Below, in pieces: positions 17,301 to 25,396 of a stretch of 64,000 nucleotides of DNA. This DNA comes from Pseudovibrio sp. Alg231-02 (GTDB lineage: Bacteria; Pseudomonadota; Alphaproteobacteria; Rhizobiales; Stappiaceae): contig NZ_FREX01000009.1 of assembly GCF_900143565.1 (NCBI RefSeq), positions 124,001-188,000 on the forward strand, written 5' to 3'. A program made the translations under genes and the position numbers. The notes under the pieces are model-generated. The model searched no databases and was not told where the DNA came from. It saw only the letters and a list, made by a program, of their open reading frames with translations. Within the stretch, counting starts at the first letter, position 1; the number at the start of each line of letters is the position of its first letter.

Positions 17301-17968
17301 TCCGTGAAGTTGTCTTGCGCAGCGTCATAAGCCTTATCGACTGCAGACAGGTCCACATTCCAGAGCAAGACAGGCTCGCGCTCTTTGTAGACATCCTCAA
17401 CGCGCTTTTGTTGCAATGCTGCAGTTTTCTTAAGCTCAACCAACTCCTCAACCGCATTACCGCGCCCTTTTTGATAGGCGGATTGCATTGTCTTCAGGTA
17501 TTGGTCCGCCTTGTCGGCGTGCGCTTTGATTGAGACAAGATCCGTGAAACCGTTCTCATCCTCTTTGCCAACCAGATCTTTAGCCAGCTCAATCTGTTCT
17601 TCTCCCAGCTGCTTAGCTGCTTCAAAAAGATCCTGACTTTCATCCTCTTCGGTAAACACAGGTTTGCGTTTTCCGGCAACCCTGATGGACTTGGCAGCCT
17701 TTCTGAGACGCTTGAAGAGATTGCCGAGTTCCGCATCGTGCGCTTTTTTGCGGGCAGTCAGCTCATCATCTGGTTCCGCATCGGTTTTTTGAGTGACCTC
17801 TTCATTGCTCTCAGCCGTTGCATCAAGGGAAACATCATCAAGCGGGATGTCTTCAAATTCACCCTCCTCAGTGGGATCTCCCTCCACCAATGGGAACTTC
17901 CATTGCAAACGCCTGTAGACCTTTTGCGCCCAGTGGTGCTGTTCTGAAGTGAGCTTGTTCTCCGGCAT
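14324..17968 (-). CDS. 1214-residue coiled-coil repeat protein
   Basis: Not recognised as a known family. From the ATG at 17968 (MPENKLTSEQHHW, with GGAG upstream; the frame runs on to 18091 without a better start) the protein is almost wholly helical, rich in Glu, Ala, Lys, Gln and Leu, without signal peptide or membrane segment. It carries a clear internal duplication: residues about 568-720 and about 1038-1190 align throughout (ALDNARITLDSMEIAYERG versus ALENAQIAMESVRIAFERG, then NTAAKVEGYLADAEA versus RTAAKIESYLAKVEE). A second repeat type begins WNVDLSAVDKAYD and WNIDLTSFDSSYK. A very basic segment RKKKKRK lies in the middle. A scaffold, cytoskeletal or secreted role is possible. It lies between lipoproteins and phosphatidylserine decarboxylase. 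Confidence 0.8.
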   Translation of the reverse strand: MPENKLTSEQHHWAQKVYRRLQWKFPLVEGDPTEEGEFEDIPLDDVSLDATAESNEEVTQKTDAEPDDELTARKKAHDAELGNLFKRLRKAAKSIRVAGKRKPVFTEEDESQDLFEAAKQLGEEQIELAKDLVGKEDENGFTDLVSIKAHADKADQYLKTMQSAYQKGRGNAVEELVELKKTAALQQKRVEDVYKEREPVLLWNVDLSAVDKAYDAAQDNFTEMNRAISGYVVSEVDRTLSVAKERYTVLKDAMDSAKRYADAAGTALLLKVSIAQREIRDLAGQRVTLDNSPQQQNTFDKVYGEAAAAAKKANDAVLSNRGIDCENALEETEKLISQMQQVLLQAVVGTSEIEITPPEGFDEEELKRLSGEVTAQESTVEGLNGQRDIVKNHGVNFPSFEAAYQSARTAILSARTDLLAKSVRLAQESIMDIRDCAADMRDYITEAESMLQIQTQQIEDLRRTLEPLADTRKDFERYAQADEKFGGKQLVRFDALCGEVTALIDYAEACVGGQRVEEADQAIGNSRNGLKKLEKETRSLQWMPQVNTAATEAEAREMLQKAIALINVELEDYDSMGSVFRDNEERLIYTNLHDKAAGFAEQASVLMERKRFEASEDALDNARITLDSMEIAYERGANTAAKVEGYLADAEAAKDRINAVYEQGIALQDPDHKNDFLSYNSIANDFAFQVEGLIAEGKVRDARAILSNLKVALANLERCVTQAPRKKKKRKAEPAPNPAQQQAPLDPHSAEQAELVQQFDQTRAAINTIFSQARPHCVDEYVTDLEAAYADAMQHHEEGSTALAGDDLESARASLSEAKKDLIILQKIQDNSRQILSSLLNGLSEGAAYYENIIAGIHQKRAEFDAWNIDLTSFDSSYKTSQETLTNLRKAIKDQLVDFAKTMMDKIEDDRRAFEEAYEATRIDRDNLRSEMILEVGDRQSLLSKLYADQYRFDGNEALLERFAIHHARALVCIQIMLDHLKIDEGKEAEKQFDKFNECASILQEMLQQAPAPAVEEESKDQTPDLDAKEDVKIGIEQIYRELKSYDRSKDLFKNSEELAKFESMVKNAEAYLSKAEDLARIDEARDALENAQIAMESVRIAFERGQRTAAKIESYLAKVEELTDTVNKLFGQRSAIQDDDDLALFIDNNETASEAAYKIESFLSKGRVMEAEVQFGFLNTIIANMERKLKQQTIKKRKAIFKRRGAVRHGKKK

Positions 17969-18193
17969 AGGAAACTCCGCAACGAGATGGATTGTTGGTT
18001 GTAACTTAGTCTCTGATGTTCTGGATTTGAGGCATAATCGGGCGTTAGACATGAGAATTGAGCGAACTAGTGAAGATAGAATTGTGACCACTTGCAGATA
18101 TTGAAATAAAACGAATGGTTACTTGCCGCGCGGCTTGCCTTCTCTGAGTATCTCACCTAGTAAAGCCTCGTAATTTGCGAGCAAGGCTGCCAG

Positions 18194-19087
18194 ATGTCTG
18201 AGAAACAACCCATTATCGTTATTGACCGTGAAACCGGCAGAGAGTTTGAAGAAACGGTTCTGGGGGAGAAGTGGATCCGTTGGGCCTATCAGGACGCCAG
18301 CTCAAGCCTGATCGAAAAGCTGTTGTTCCGCTCCGCTGCGCTCAGCAAGGCCATGGGCTGGTATTATGACAGCCCGCTTTCCAAAGGCAAAATCCAGAGC
18401 GCGATTGATGAGCTGAACATCGACACAGCAGAGTTTGCAGACCCTCAGGAGAGCTTCGCGTCTTTCAACGAGTTCTTCATCCGCCACCTGAAAGAAGGCA
18501 CTCGTCCGTTCGATACTGGCGCAAACACCATCGTCAGCCCAGCGGACGGTCGTGTATTAGTCTTCCCTAAGTTGGATGAAGACACCTTCACCCCAGTGAA
18601 AGGCCATCCATTCTCCATCCGCAAAATGCTGCCAGATATCGCAGATCGCTTTATCGGTGGTTCACTGGCAATCGTGCGCCTGTGCCCGGCAGATTATCAC
18701 CGCTATCACTTCCCTTGTGCGGGCGAAATTGTTAACGCAAGAGACTTTCAGGGAGCCTACCACTCTGTAAACCCGATTGCTCTGGGCGCTGGTCCAGATG
18801 TGTTCGGCGAAAACAAACGCAGCTACACACTGCTCAAGACCGAAAATGCGGGCACCATGTGCTACGTGGAAGTTGGCGCGTTTGGTGTCGGTAGCATTGT
18901 AAATACAAAGACTTCTGGCCACGTCGCTAAGATGGATGAAAAAGGCTTCTTTAAGTTTGGTGGCTCAACAGTTGTTGTCGTGTTTGAGCCGGGTGCGGTA
19001 AACTTCAGCGAAGATCTTGTCGCCAACAGTGCTGCAGGTAAAGAAACTCTGGTTAAAGTCGGTCAGCCCTTCGCAACGGTTGCCTGA
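18194..19087 (+). CDS. psd: Phosphatidylserine decarboxylase proenzyme
   Basis: Makes phosphatidylethanolamine from phosphatidylserine at the inner membrane. The 297-residue form has the Psd pattern SFNEFFIRHLKEGTRPFD, then IVSPADGRVLVF, CPADYHRYHFPCAGEI and GAFGVGSIVNT. Near the C-terminus is FGGSTVVVVFEPG, where GGST takes the place of the LGST self-cleavage motif; cleavage before the serine creates the pyruvoyl group. The length and lack of N-terminal membrane segments match the group that includes Clostridium-type enzymes rather than E. coli. AAGG precedes the ATG. It is separated from the coiled-coil gene by 225 bases of divergent promoter region. Confidence 0.92.
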   Translation: MSEKQPIIVIDRETGREFEETVLGEKWIRWAYQDASSSLIEKLLFRSAALSKAMGWYYDSPLSKGKIQSAIDELNIDTAEFADPQESFASFNEFFIRHLKEGTRPFDTGANTIVSPADGRVLVFPKLDEDTFTPVKGHPFSIRKMLPDIADRFIGGSLAIVRLCPADYHRYHFPCAGEIVNARDFQGAYHSVNPIALGAGPDVFGENKRSYTLLKTENAGTMCYVEVGAFGVGSIVNTKTSGHVAKMDEKGFFKFGGSTVVVVFEPGAVNFSEDLVANSAAGKETLVKVGQPFATVA

Positions 19088-19138
19088 GAAAATCTCCAGA
19101 TCGCTTAGCATAAGTTGTATTTATCCAGCGTGACTCTT

Positions 19139-19173
19139 CGTCCAGACTGTCGGCTTCGCTAACAGACTGGACG
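19139..19173 (+). promoter_or_regulatory. Hairpin over the ribosome-binding site of the PhyH gene
   Basis: CGTCCAGACTGT (19139-19150) can pair with ACAGACTGGACG (19162-19173) with one mismatch, around an 11-nt loop. The right arm reaches to 5 bases before the ATG at 19179 and covers part of the GGACGGGA ribosome site. It may be a psd terminator without a U-tract or a translational control hairpin. Confidence 0.4.
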
Positions 19174-19178
19174 GGACT

Positions 19179-19976
19179 ATGCCATCTTCACTTATCACTC
19201 AGGACCACATCGATACCTATCAGCGCGAAGGTGTCGTACTGATCAAGGGCCTCTTTAAGAATCATGTAGATCTGATCAGGGCTGGTATTGAGCGGAACAT
19301 GGCAGAGCCGGGAGAATATGCAGCAGAAAACCTGAAGGAAGGCGAGGGCGGCCGCTTCTTTGATGACTACTGCAACTGGCAGCGTATTCCTGAGTTTGTC
19401 GAGGTGGTGAACAACTCACCAGCGGCAGAAGCAGCAGCAGACCTGATGCAATCCCAAACCGTTCAGATGTTCCACGACCACGTACTCGTCAAAGAACCTG
19501 GAACCTCCAAAGCAACGCCATGGCATCAGGATGGACCCTACTACTTTGTTGAGGGACAGCAGACCGTCAGCTTCTGGTCGCCAATGGACGCGGTAACAGG
19601 CGCCACCTTGCGCTGCGTCGCTGGTTCTCATCTTTGGGAAAAGCCCGTGCTGCCAATTCGTTGGCTGTCCGAGCAGAATTTTTATGGCGACAGCGACGAG
19701 TACATGCCAATCCCGGACCCTGATGCAGAAGGCATGCCGATCCGCGAATGGGAGATGGAACCGGGTGATGCAGTCGCGTTCAACTATTACACCCTGCACG
19801 GCGCACGCGGTAATACCACAGAACAGCGCCGCCGCGCATTCTCACTGCGTCTGCTGGGCGATGATGCCCGCTATATCGAACGTCCGGGCCGCACATCTCC
19901 GCCATTCCCGGGTCATGATATGAAGCCAGGGCAAATCTTGCGAGAAGACTGGTTCCCAATCATCTACAAGCGCTGA
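19179..19976 (+). CDS. Phytanoyl-CoA dioxygenase (PhyH) family protein
   Basis: A 265-residue Fe(II)/2-oxoglutarate dioxygenase. The iron triad is visible as the HxD in PWHQDGPYYF (about residues 112-121) and a distal His in YYTLHGARGN (about 205-214); the 2-oxoglutarate Arg is in RRRAFSLRLLGDD. The N-terminus (ITQDHIDTYQREGVVLIKGL) is typical of PhyH proteins. Family members hydroxylate phytanoyl-CoA, ectoine or natural-product intermediates, so the substrate cannot be given. It follows psd by 91 bases. Confidence 0.85.
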   Translation: MPSSLITQDHIDTYQREGVVLIKGLFKNHVDLIRAGIERNMAEPGEYAAENLKEGEGGRFFDDYCNWQRIPEFVEVVNNSPAAEAAADLMQSQTVQMFHDHVLVKEPGTSKATPWHQDGPYYFVEGQQTVSFWSPMDAVTGATLRCVAGSHLWEKPVLPIRWLSEQNFYGDSDEYMPIPDPDAEGMPIREWEMEPGDAVAFNYYTLHGARGNTTEQRRRAFSLRLLGDDARYIERPGRTSPPFPGHDMKPGQILREDWFPIIYKR

Positions 19977-19989
19977 CGATTAAAGATCA

Positions 19990-20015
19990 GGAGTGCAGTC
20001 AGTTGACCGCACTCC
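19990..20015. terminator. Hairpin between convergent genes
   Basis: GGAGTGCAGTCA and TGACCGCACTCC form a nearly complete 12-bp stem between the PhyH gene and the end of the effector-like gene. U-tracts are weak on both strands, so termination strength is uncertain. Confidence 0.5.
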
Positions 20016-20022
20016 CCAAGCT

Positions 20023-22671
20023 TTAGCTCCTACCAGCATTCAGAGCTTCAGGCTTGAACTCCAGCACCCAACACGTTTTCAGATGTCCTTTCCTGAAGAC
20101 GTTTCTGGTTTCACTGTGATACTGAACTTCCCGTAGTTCCAGAAAATCTGGCAGGGACTCTTGAGCCTGAGCGTCCTTGGCAAGCAGCTCACCCCATTCC
20201 CGTGCCAACTTACTTGGCTTTTCAACAACCTCCGCACCCAAGCTGGCTTCACCGGTTGGTTTCAGGATGAGTTGAGTTCGAATTTTGGGCTCTAACAACG
20301 CCCGCAAGGTGCCTGTCACTCCCGGAAATTCATCATGTGCCTGAGGAGCTGTTGCCCCAGCTTCCTGCGTTTCCGGGTCTTCAACCGTAACGGTTGTGTG
20401 AGCTGGTTCAGGAGCAGTCTTCTGCTTCACAGAAATCAGATACTCGCTCTTCTTGCCTCCCTCAGGACGTGTGACAGAAACATCAAACAATGCGACCCAT
20501 GGCTGCTCAGAGATCCATTTCTGGATCCTCTTCAGGCTTCCGCCAGATTTTTCAATCCGGGCGTGCACGTCATCGCGCACATGCTCCATCAGCTTATCCA
20601 GCGCAAAGTGTGCCTTTCCAAAGCTCATCAGCAGGCCATTGCCCTTGGTACTCAAGAAATTATCCAAACGCTCTCTCATGGAAGAAAGCTCGTCAAATTG
20701 TTTGGTTTGACTGTCTTTCAACTCATTCAGGTTGACAGTCAGAGCAGCCAGATTCTTAGCAGCAGCTTGCGGCAACGCTCTCATTTTGCCGATCTCTGAC
20801 ATCGTATGAGAGGTCGGCTTGTACTCAACCACCCAGGCTGGTTCCAGCATGTCATTCTCGATCAGGAAGCCTTCTATCTTGTGATAGCGCACCTGCTTCA
20901 GGATGAAGTAGTCGGGTAACATCTTTGAAATGTTATCGCCCCGTTGCTTAGCCTCCACGAGTGTACTTCCCCACGCCATGGCCAGATCACTTGGCTTTTC
21001 AACGATGGGCAAATCATCTACGCCGTCTTCGCCAGTAGGCACCAACTTCAGTGCTTCCATCATCTCCTTGGAGCGCAGACCATTCAGAACCAGCTGGGGC
21101 TTGTCGCGCAACTCGCTCTTCGTCAGTCCCAATTGCGGGACCACATCGGTATTGTCAAAGAACGTGCTGTTGCCAACTTTTCTTGGAGCAGGATCGTGAC
21201 GCAGTTCCGTGTTGATGTTGTAGTATCCGCCATCTTTTTGAATGGAAACAGAAACCAGCGCCGCCCATGGCTGCTTAGCGATCCATGTCTCAGTCTTCTT
21301 GGTACTGTGATGATCCGCCAGGTGCTGCTCAGTCAATTGCGAGGCCACCTCACGCAGGCTGGCCAGCGCGTATTGCGCCCGACCATTCTCGTGCGAGAGG
21401 CTTTCTGTGCTGGAATGGATCGCATCACCAAAGCTCATGGCTGCCAGTAAATCATTGCTGGCATTCAGCGCTTCTCCCAGTTGCTTGGAAGTCGCCATTC
21501 GATAGGTGACAATGTCTTTCTCGACCTCATCCAGATAACGCACATCCTGCTCGGTCACAGCATTTTCTCTGGCGGTGTCGACTGCTTCACTCACGCCTTT
21601 ACTAAACGCATTCTGGCGCATGAGCGCGTTGACGTCGCCAACAACTTCTTTATTCAGCGCCTTCAGGTTCTGGCTCAGGAATACCAGCAGCTCTTTGTGA
21701 TTACTGGACAAATCCTCTGGTGCAGCCAGTGCCGCGACCTTCAGGAAGGCAAGGAAGCGAGGATCATGAGCGGCATCTTCAAAGATTTGCTTGGCCAACG
21801 TACGTGCATCATTGTCCAGCCCGGTTCTAAACTGCATACGCAGATATGTGTCAGCCTTGTCTTGAGCCATACCCAACAGACCTGTGATCAGCCGTTGCTT
21901 TTTTGCTGCTTCCGGTCCTTCATGTGCAGTGCCTGTCGGGTCATTGATAAAGGCCGTTTTCTTTTCTTGATACGCTTGGAATTGCTGCTCAAGCTCCGGG
22001 CTTACCGTCAAATCCAACTCATGCATAGCCAGCATTGCCGGATGTGGTTTCAACTCCAACAGTTCGCTGCGTGGTTGAGGTGCGGTTGGCTGCTCAGCGG
22101 CTTCCAATTTTGACTGCTCAACAGCTTGTGACGCACCATTTGCGGCAGACGTCTTACTTCCCTCAGGCTTGGGAGTGTCAACAATAACGTAGTCGCTTAA
22201 ATCAGGATCTGAGCCCATATGATCAAGTGTGTTCGCATGCGCAGCGAGCGGAGGCTCTGCTTTAGTCGAAACAGTCTTTGCACTTTGCTGTGAGGATGTC
22301 GCGGTATTGCTCGCGCCATGCCCCATCAACTTTTCTGAAGGCAAACGGTAGCCCTCATAGCGAAGCTTTTTCGCAGCGCGTGACATGCCATCAGTTGGGT
22401 TAGAAGGTTCGCCCTCCGGTTTATGATGCTTGTGATAAGCGAGTGGGCGCAGTTGGGGGTCCTTCGCCCCGGCTTTTGCTGGGCGGCTGTGCTGTGTAGA
22501 CTTTCCGTTCAGCTCATCCAGCTGGTCCAGCAAGCGATGCACATTCTTTGGCTCGGTATGGCCCAGCTTATGCCCTTTATGAGAACTGGTTGTTTTCTTA
22601 GGCGTAGCCCCTTGTTGATCTGGATTGACCTGAGGCTGCGAAATTTTTGAATGAATTGGAGAACGACCCAT
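20023..22671 (-). CDS. Putative type III secreted effector with duplicated novel domain
   Basis: 882 residues from the ATG at 22671 (MGRSPIHSKISQPQVNPDQQ), which has GAGG at good spacing. The first 240 residues are disordered: rich in Ser, Gln, Pro, Lys and Thr. A helical middle follows. The C-terminal half holds a tandem duplication of about 215 residues (roughly 400-620 and 665-878). Shared landmarks are MSFGDA/MSFGKA, WIAKQPWAALVSVSI/WISEQPWVALFDVSV, LVPTGE/LKPTGE, VEKPSDLAMAWG/VEKPSKLAREWG, LPDYFILKQVRYH/LPDFLELREVQYH and WVVEYKPT/WVLEFKPE. I do not recognise the domain. The gene directly follows a CesT-like chaperone gene, the usual arrangement for a type III effector. No secretion apparatus gene lies in the window. 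Confidence 0.7.
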   Translation of the reverse strand: MGRSPIHSKISQPQVNPDQQGATPKKTTSSHKGHKLGHTEPKNVHRLLDQLDELNGKSTQHSRPAKAGAKDPQLRPLAYHKHHKPEGEPSNPTDGMSRAAKKLRYEGYRLPSEKLMGHGASNTATSSQQSAKTVSTKAEPPLAAHANTLDHMGSDPDLSDYVIVDTPKPEGSKTSAANGASQAVEQSKLEAAEQPTAPQPRSELLELKPHPAMLAMHELDLTVSPELEQQFQAYQEKKTAFINDPTGTAHEGPEAAKKQRLITGLLGMAQDKADTYLRMQFRTGLDNDARTLAKQIFEDAAHDPRFLAFLKVAALAAPEDLSSNHKELLVFLSQNLKALNKEVVGDVNALMRQNAFSKGVSEAVDTARENAVTEQDVRYLDEVEKDIVTYRMATSKQLGEALNASNDLLAAMSFGDAIHSSTESLSHENGRAQYALASLREVASQLTEQHLADHHSTKKTETWIAKQPWAALVSVSIQKDGGYYNINTELRHDPAPRKVGNSTFFDNTDVVPQLGLTKSELRDKPQLVLNGLRSKEMMEALKLVPTGEDGVDDLPIVEKPSDLAMAWGSTLVEAKQRGDNISKMLPDYFILKQVRYHKIEGFLIENDMLEPAWVVEYKPTSHTMSEIGKMRALPQAAAKNLAALTVNLNELKDSQTKQFDELSSMRERLDNFLSTKGNGLLMSFGKAHFALDKLMEHVRDDVHARIEKSGGSLKRIQKWISEQPWVALFDVSVTRPEGGKKSEYLISVKQKTAPEPAHTTVTVEDPETQEAGATAPQAHDEFPGVTGTLRALLEPKIRTQLILKPTGEASLGAEVVEKPSKLAREWGELLAKDAQAQESLPDFLELREVQYHSETRNVFRKGHLKTCWVLEFKPEALNAGRS

Positions 22672-22767
22672 CGGACACCTCATAAATTCCCGGTGTTGGC
22701 CTCCATTCTTCAGGAGCGCCGGAACACCAACGTGAAAACAGTAAATTCCATTGATTTGTCAGAGCGA

Positions 22768-23229
22768 TCAGGAGCCAATGATCACCATGTCTGAGCCGTA
22801 CTTGGGCAAAGGCACATGGATTTCATCGAGGGCCCCCTCTTCAGCAGAAGGCTGTGCACGCTCCAGTCGTCCGTTTGCATCAAGGAGCAAATCAAACGCT
22901 TCGCGCATAAGCTCAGCACCACCGCCCGTAGAAACCTCGGTCCAGTGAGATACGCGCTGCCCGGTGATCGACGCGATGATATGTGGTTGAGTGAATGCGT
23001 TGCCGTTGCTTTTTAAAAGCATGAGGGCTTGATCAGCAGAAAGGTCAACTTTACGCAGCCCACTCGTCAGTGCCATCATGATAAAATCCTCATGATGCTG
23101 ACACAAAATCAAATGACTGCGCTCATCAACGCAGAAAAAGTAGGCACCATTACACGGTTCCGGCAGGTCCAGATCAAAACTGGACGAAAACGCCCGAACC
23201 AACTCATCAAATGCAGTTGTCTCAGCCAT
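22768..23229 (-). CDS. CesT-like (class I) type III secretion chaperone
   Basis: 153 residues, acidic, with the class I chaperone layout: helix 1 (FDELVRAFSSSFDLDLP), a beta hairpin with Cys-containing strands (GAYFFCVDERSHLILCQHHE, then DFIMMALTSGLRKV), a dimer helix (ADQALMLLKSNG), further strands (PHIIASITGQRVSHWTEV) and a C-terminal helix (AELMREAFDLLLDANGRLER). Such proteins dimerise and bind the N-terminal region of one effector to keep it ready for export. The effector-like gene begins 96 bases downstream on the same strand. A GGAG precedes the ATG. Assignment is by fold pattern and context; sequence identity in this family is always low. Confidence 0.7.
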   Translation of the reverse strand: MAETTAFDELVRAFSSSFDLDLPEPCNGAYFFCVDERSHLILCQHHEDFIMMALTSGLRKVDLSADQALMLLKSNGNAFTQPHIIASITGQRVSHWTEVSTGGGAELMREAFDLLLDANGRLERAQPSAEEGALDEIHVPLPKYGSDMVIIGS

Positions 23230-23480
23230 GGCATACTCCTCACCATGAGTGGAAGAGATCTTGGAATGAAGATCTCGATGCAGTTGAGATTGGCACTTCT
23301 ACAAAGGAGCTACTGTGCTGATCGAAACAGTTACTTTCAGAAAATGAAGAAAAGACAGATCAGCTAGAAGCATAAGATAAAATATAGGTTGAATTACTTA
23401 TTTTCACCTATCGCTCTCATTGGAACAGTGTATGCTGGCTATGTTAAGTTCCTACCTCTTCTCCGGCAATCCATACTTCG

Positions 23481-24815
23481 ATGATTTCGTTTAAGCATAT
23501 GTATTTGCGGGCGTTACCGCTCTTCCTCACCGGCAGCGCTGCTTTGTTCACCAACTGGACAGATACTTACGTCTCCAGTTATTTCGGTGCACCCGCTGTC
23601 GCTGCGGTCGGAATCTGCGGCATGATGTTTTTCGTCTTGTTTTCATTTTCCAACGGCTTTTCCATCGCAATCCAATCTTTCACTGCTGGGTTTCTGACCA
23701 GTCGAGAAAACAACGAAGTGCTGGACGCGTTTGTGGTCTGTCTGATCCTGGGCGTAAGCTTTGGGCTCTTGCTAACTATAGCTTCAATCTATTTTCTCGA
23801 AGACATACTTGTTTTCATGAATCCGGACGCTGAAGTCAGGGAAGCTTCAAGACGATATCTGGAGTTTCTCCTTTATGCGACACCGTTTTACTACATGTGC
23901 GGCGCCTCCCGCGGTCTCCTTATTGCTGTCGGCAAAGCGTGGACCGTCTCTTACATCGGCATTGGAACGCAGATAGTGAATGCCATTGCAACTGTAGCGC
24001 TGGCATTCGGCTGGGCTGGCGCTCCTAAACTGGGAATTTCAGGAATTGGCTTCGGCACGTTCATCGCATTTGCGCTTGCAGCGGTCTTCTATGTGTCAGC
24101 AGCACTACAAGCGATCTCGCAGCAAAAGCTGAGGCTTGGAGTCTTGTCTGTACCTTTGATCATCGAGATTTTGAGGAAGGCAATCCTGTCAGCCTCTCAA
24201 AGCACAATCTACGCTCTTGGGATCTTTTCAAGCTATTGGATTGTCGGGCATCTCAGTGTTTTAGCTTTGGCCGTCTATCAGGTCATCACTCAGGCAACAC
24301 TCATCCCGATTTATGTGGCAAATGCTTTGGGAAGCGTCGCGATCAGTCAGGTAGGTCAGGCAGTTGGGGCTAAAGACCTGTCGGGAGCCCAACAGGTTGG
24401 TCTGAAGATGATCTCAGGTGCTGCATATCCCATTGTGATCTACGCACTGCTCGTCATGGTGCTCTCTGAGGATGTCCTGACCCTTTTGCTGGGAGAAGCA
24501 TTGGATGAACCGCAACTCATTATGGTGTTCACTCTCTCCTGCTTAATCTTGCCAATCAACATTGCGGGAGCAGTGATGAACTATGTTCTGCAAGGTGCTC
24601 AACTGTTTGGGCGAGCGTGGACAGTCTCAGCAATCACGCAATGGCTCATTTTCTTACCGCTGGCCTATGTATTCGGTGTTTCAATGAGTTACGGTTTGGC
24701 TGGTGTTATCTTCGCGGACTTCATTTATCGCGTTGGCTTGTTCCTGACGCAATACAGTTTCTGGAGAGGCTATTCCGAACCTGCATTGGCAAGAGCTTCA
24801 GTAAAAATGGGATAA
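23481..24815 (+). CDS. MATE-family efflux transporter
   Basis: 444 residues with about twelve hydrophobic segments in two halves. The N-terminal part (RALPLFLTGSAALFTNWTDT, then SSYFGAPAVAAVGICGMMFF) and the second-half opening ILRKAILSASQSTIYALGIF show the paired MatE repeats. Such proteins export cationic compounds or metabolites in exchange for Na+ or H+. The gene is divergent from the chaperone/effector operon with about 250 bases between them. The substrate is unknown. Confidence 0.9.
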   Translation: MISFKHMYLRALPLFLTGSAALFTNWTDTYVSSYFGAPAVAAVGICGMMFFVLFSFSNGFSIAIQSFTAGFLTSRENNEVLDAFVVCLILGVSFGLLLTIASIYFLEDILVFMNPDAEVREASRRYLEFLLYATPFYYMCGASRGLLIAVGKAWTVSYIGIGTQIVNAIATVALAFGWAGAPKLGISGIGFGTFIAFALAAVFYVSAALQAISQQKLRLGVLSVPLIIEILRKAILSASQSTIYALGIFSSYWIVGHLSVLALAVYQVITQATLIPIYVANALGSVAISQVGQAVGAKDLSGAQQVGLKMISGAAYPIVIYALLVMVLSEDVLTLLLGEALDEPQLIMVFTLSCLILPINIAGAVMNYVLQGAQLFGRAWTVSAITQWLIFLPLAYVFGVSMSYGLAGVIFADFIYRVGLFLTQYSFWRGYSEPALARASVKMG

Positions 24816-24848
24816 ACCGCAGGCCTCTTTCCGACACCTACGGTTTAT
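24812..24848 (+). terminator. Hairpin at the end of the MATE gene
   Basis: ATAAACCGCAGG (24812-24823) pairs with CCTACGGTTTAT (24837-24848) with one mismatch. The MATE stop codon lies inside the left arm. The U-tract is poor. Confidence 0.45.
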
Positions 24849-24877
24849 TGGTTGTGCAGGCGGTGAGGGGCTTTGCC

Positions 24878-25246
24878 TCAAGCTGCTGCCATTTCGGTCT
24901 CTGGTTTGTGCAGGCTCACCACAATCGCAACCGCCAAGCCGTTAGCAAAGTAATAGGCTGCGTCCAGTCCAGTGAAGCCGAAGAGGAAAGGTGCGAGCAA
25001 GAAGAGCGCACCAACCGCTCCATCAACGGCCAGATGGAGGCTGTAAGGCAGCACACGGAGTACACCAAACTGGTGATCCGTCAGAAGCGTCAAAATTAAC
25101 GCTGCTGTGCCAGTGCCAACAGATAGCCAGAGCGCCAATGGATTGGATGCTCCAAGACCAAGAATAAAGGGCAAACCGATCAAGGCAAAGGCAACGGGAT
25201 AATCCAGATAAGCATGGATACTTTTTGTAACGAAACGGAGGGACAT
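24878..25246 (-). CDS. Small membrane protein, SPW-repeat-like
   Basis: 122 residues with four hydrophobic segments and a short-loop layout (YPVAFALIGLPFILGLGA, LALWLSVGTGTAALILTLLT, LHLAVDGAVGALFLLAPFLF, AAYYFANGLAVAIVVSL). The repeated 'DYPVAF..PFILGL' and 'DGAVGALFLLAPFLFGF' pattern recalls the SPW membrane repeat family, which has no assigned function. AGGAA precedes the ATG. It lies downstream of an AraC regulator gene on the same strand, which may control it. Confidence 0.75.
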   Translation of the reverse strand: MSLRFVTKSIHAYLDYPVAFALIGLPFILGLGASNPLALWLSVGTGTAALILTLLTDHQFGVLRVLPYSLHLAVDGAVGALFLLAPFLFGFTGLDAAYYFANGLAVAIVVSLHKPETEMAAA

Positions 25247-25396
25247 GACAGGGTTCCTTTTTGACTGTGTCGGTCTTTCGTTTTGGGCACAGTCAGATTA
25301 GGAGAAGCTCCCGTTTAGCTCAATTTCAGGACGTTCAAAGGAATATGCAGATCGTTCAGGATGGATCTAAAAGTAGAACAGTTGAGCTAATTTTAT

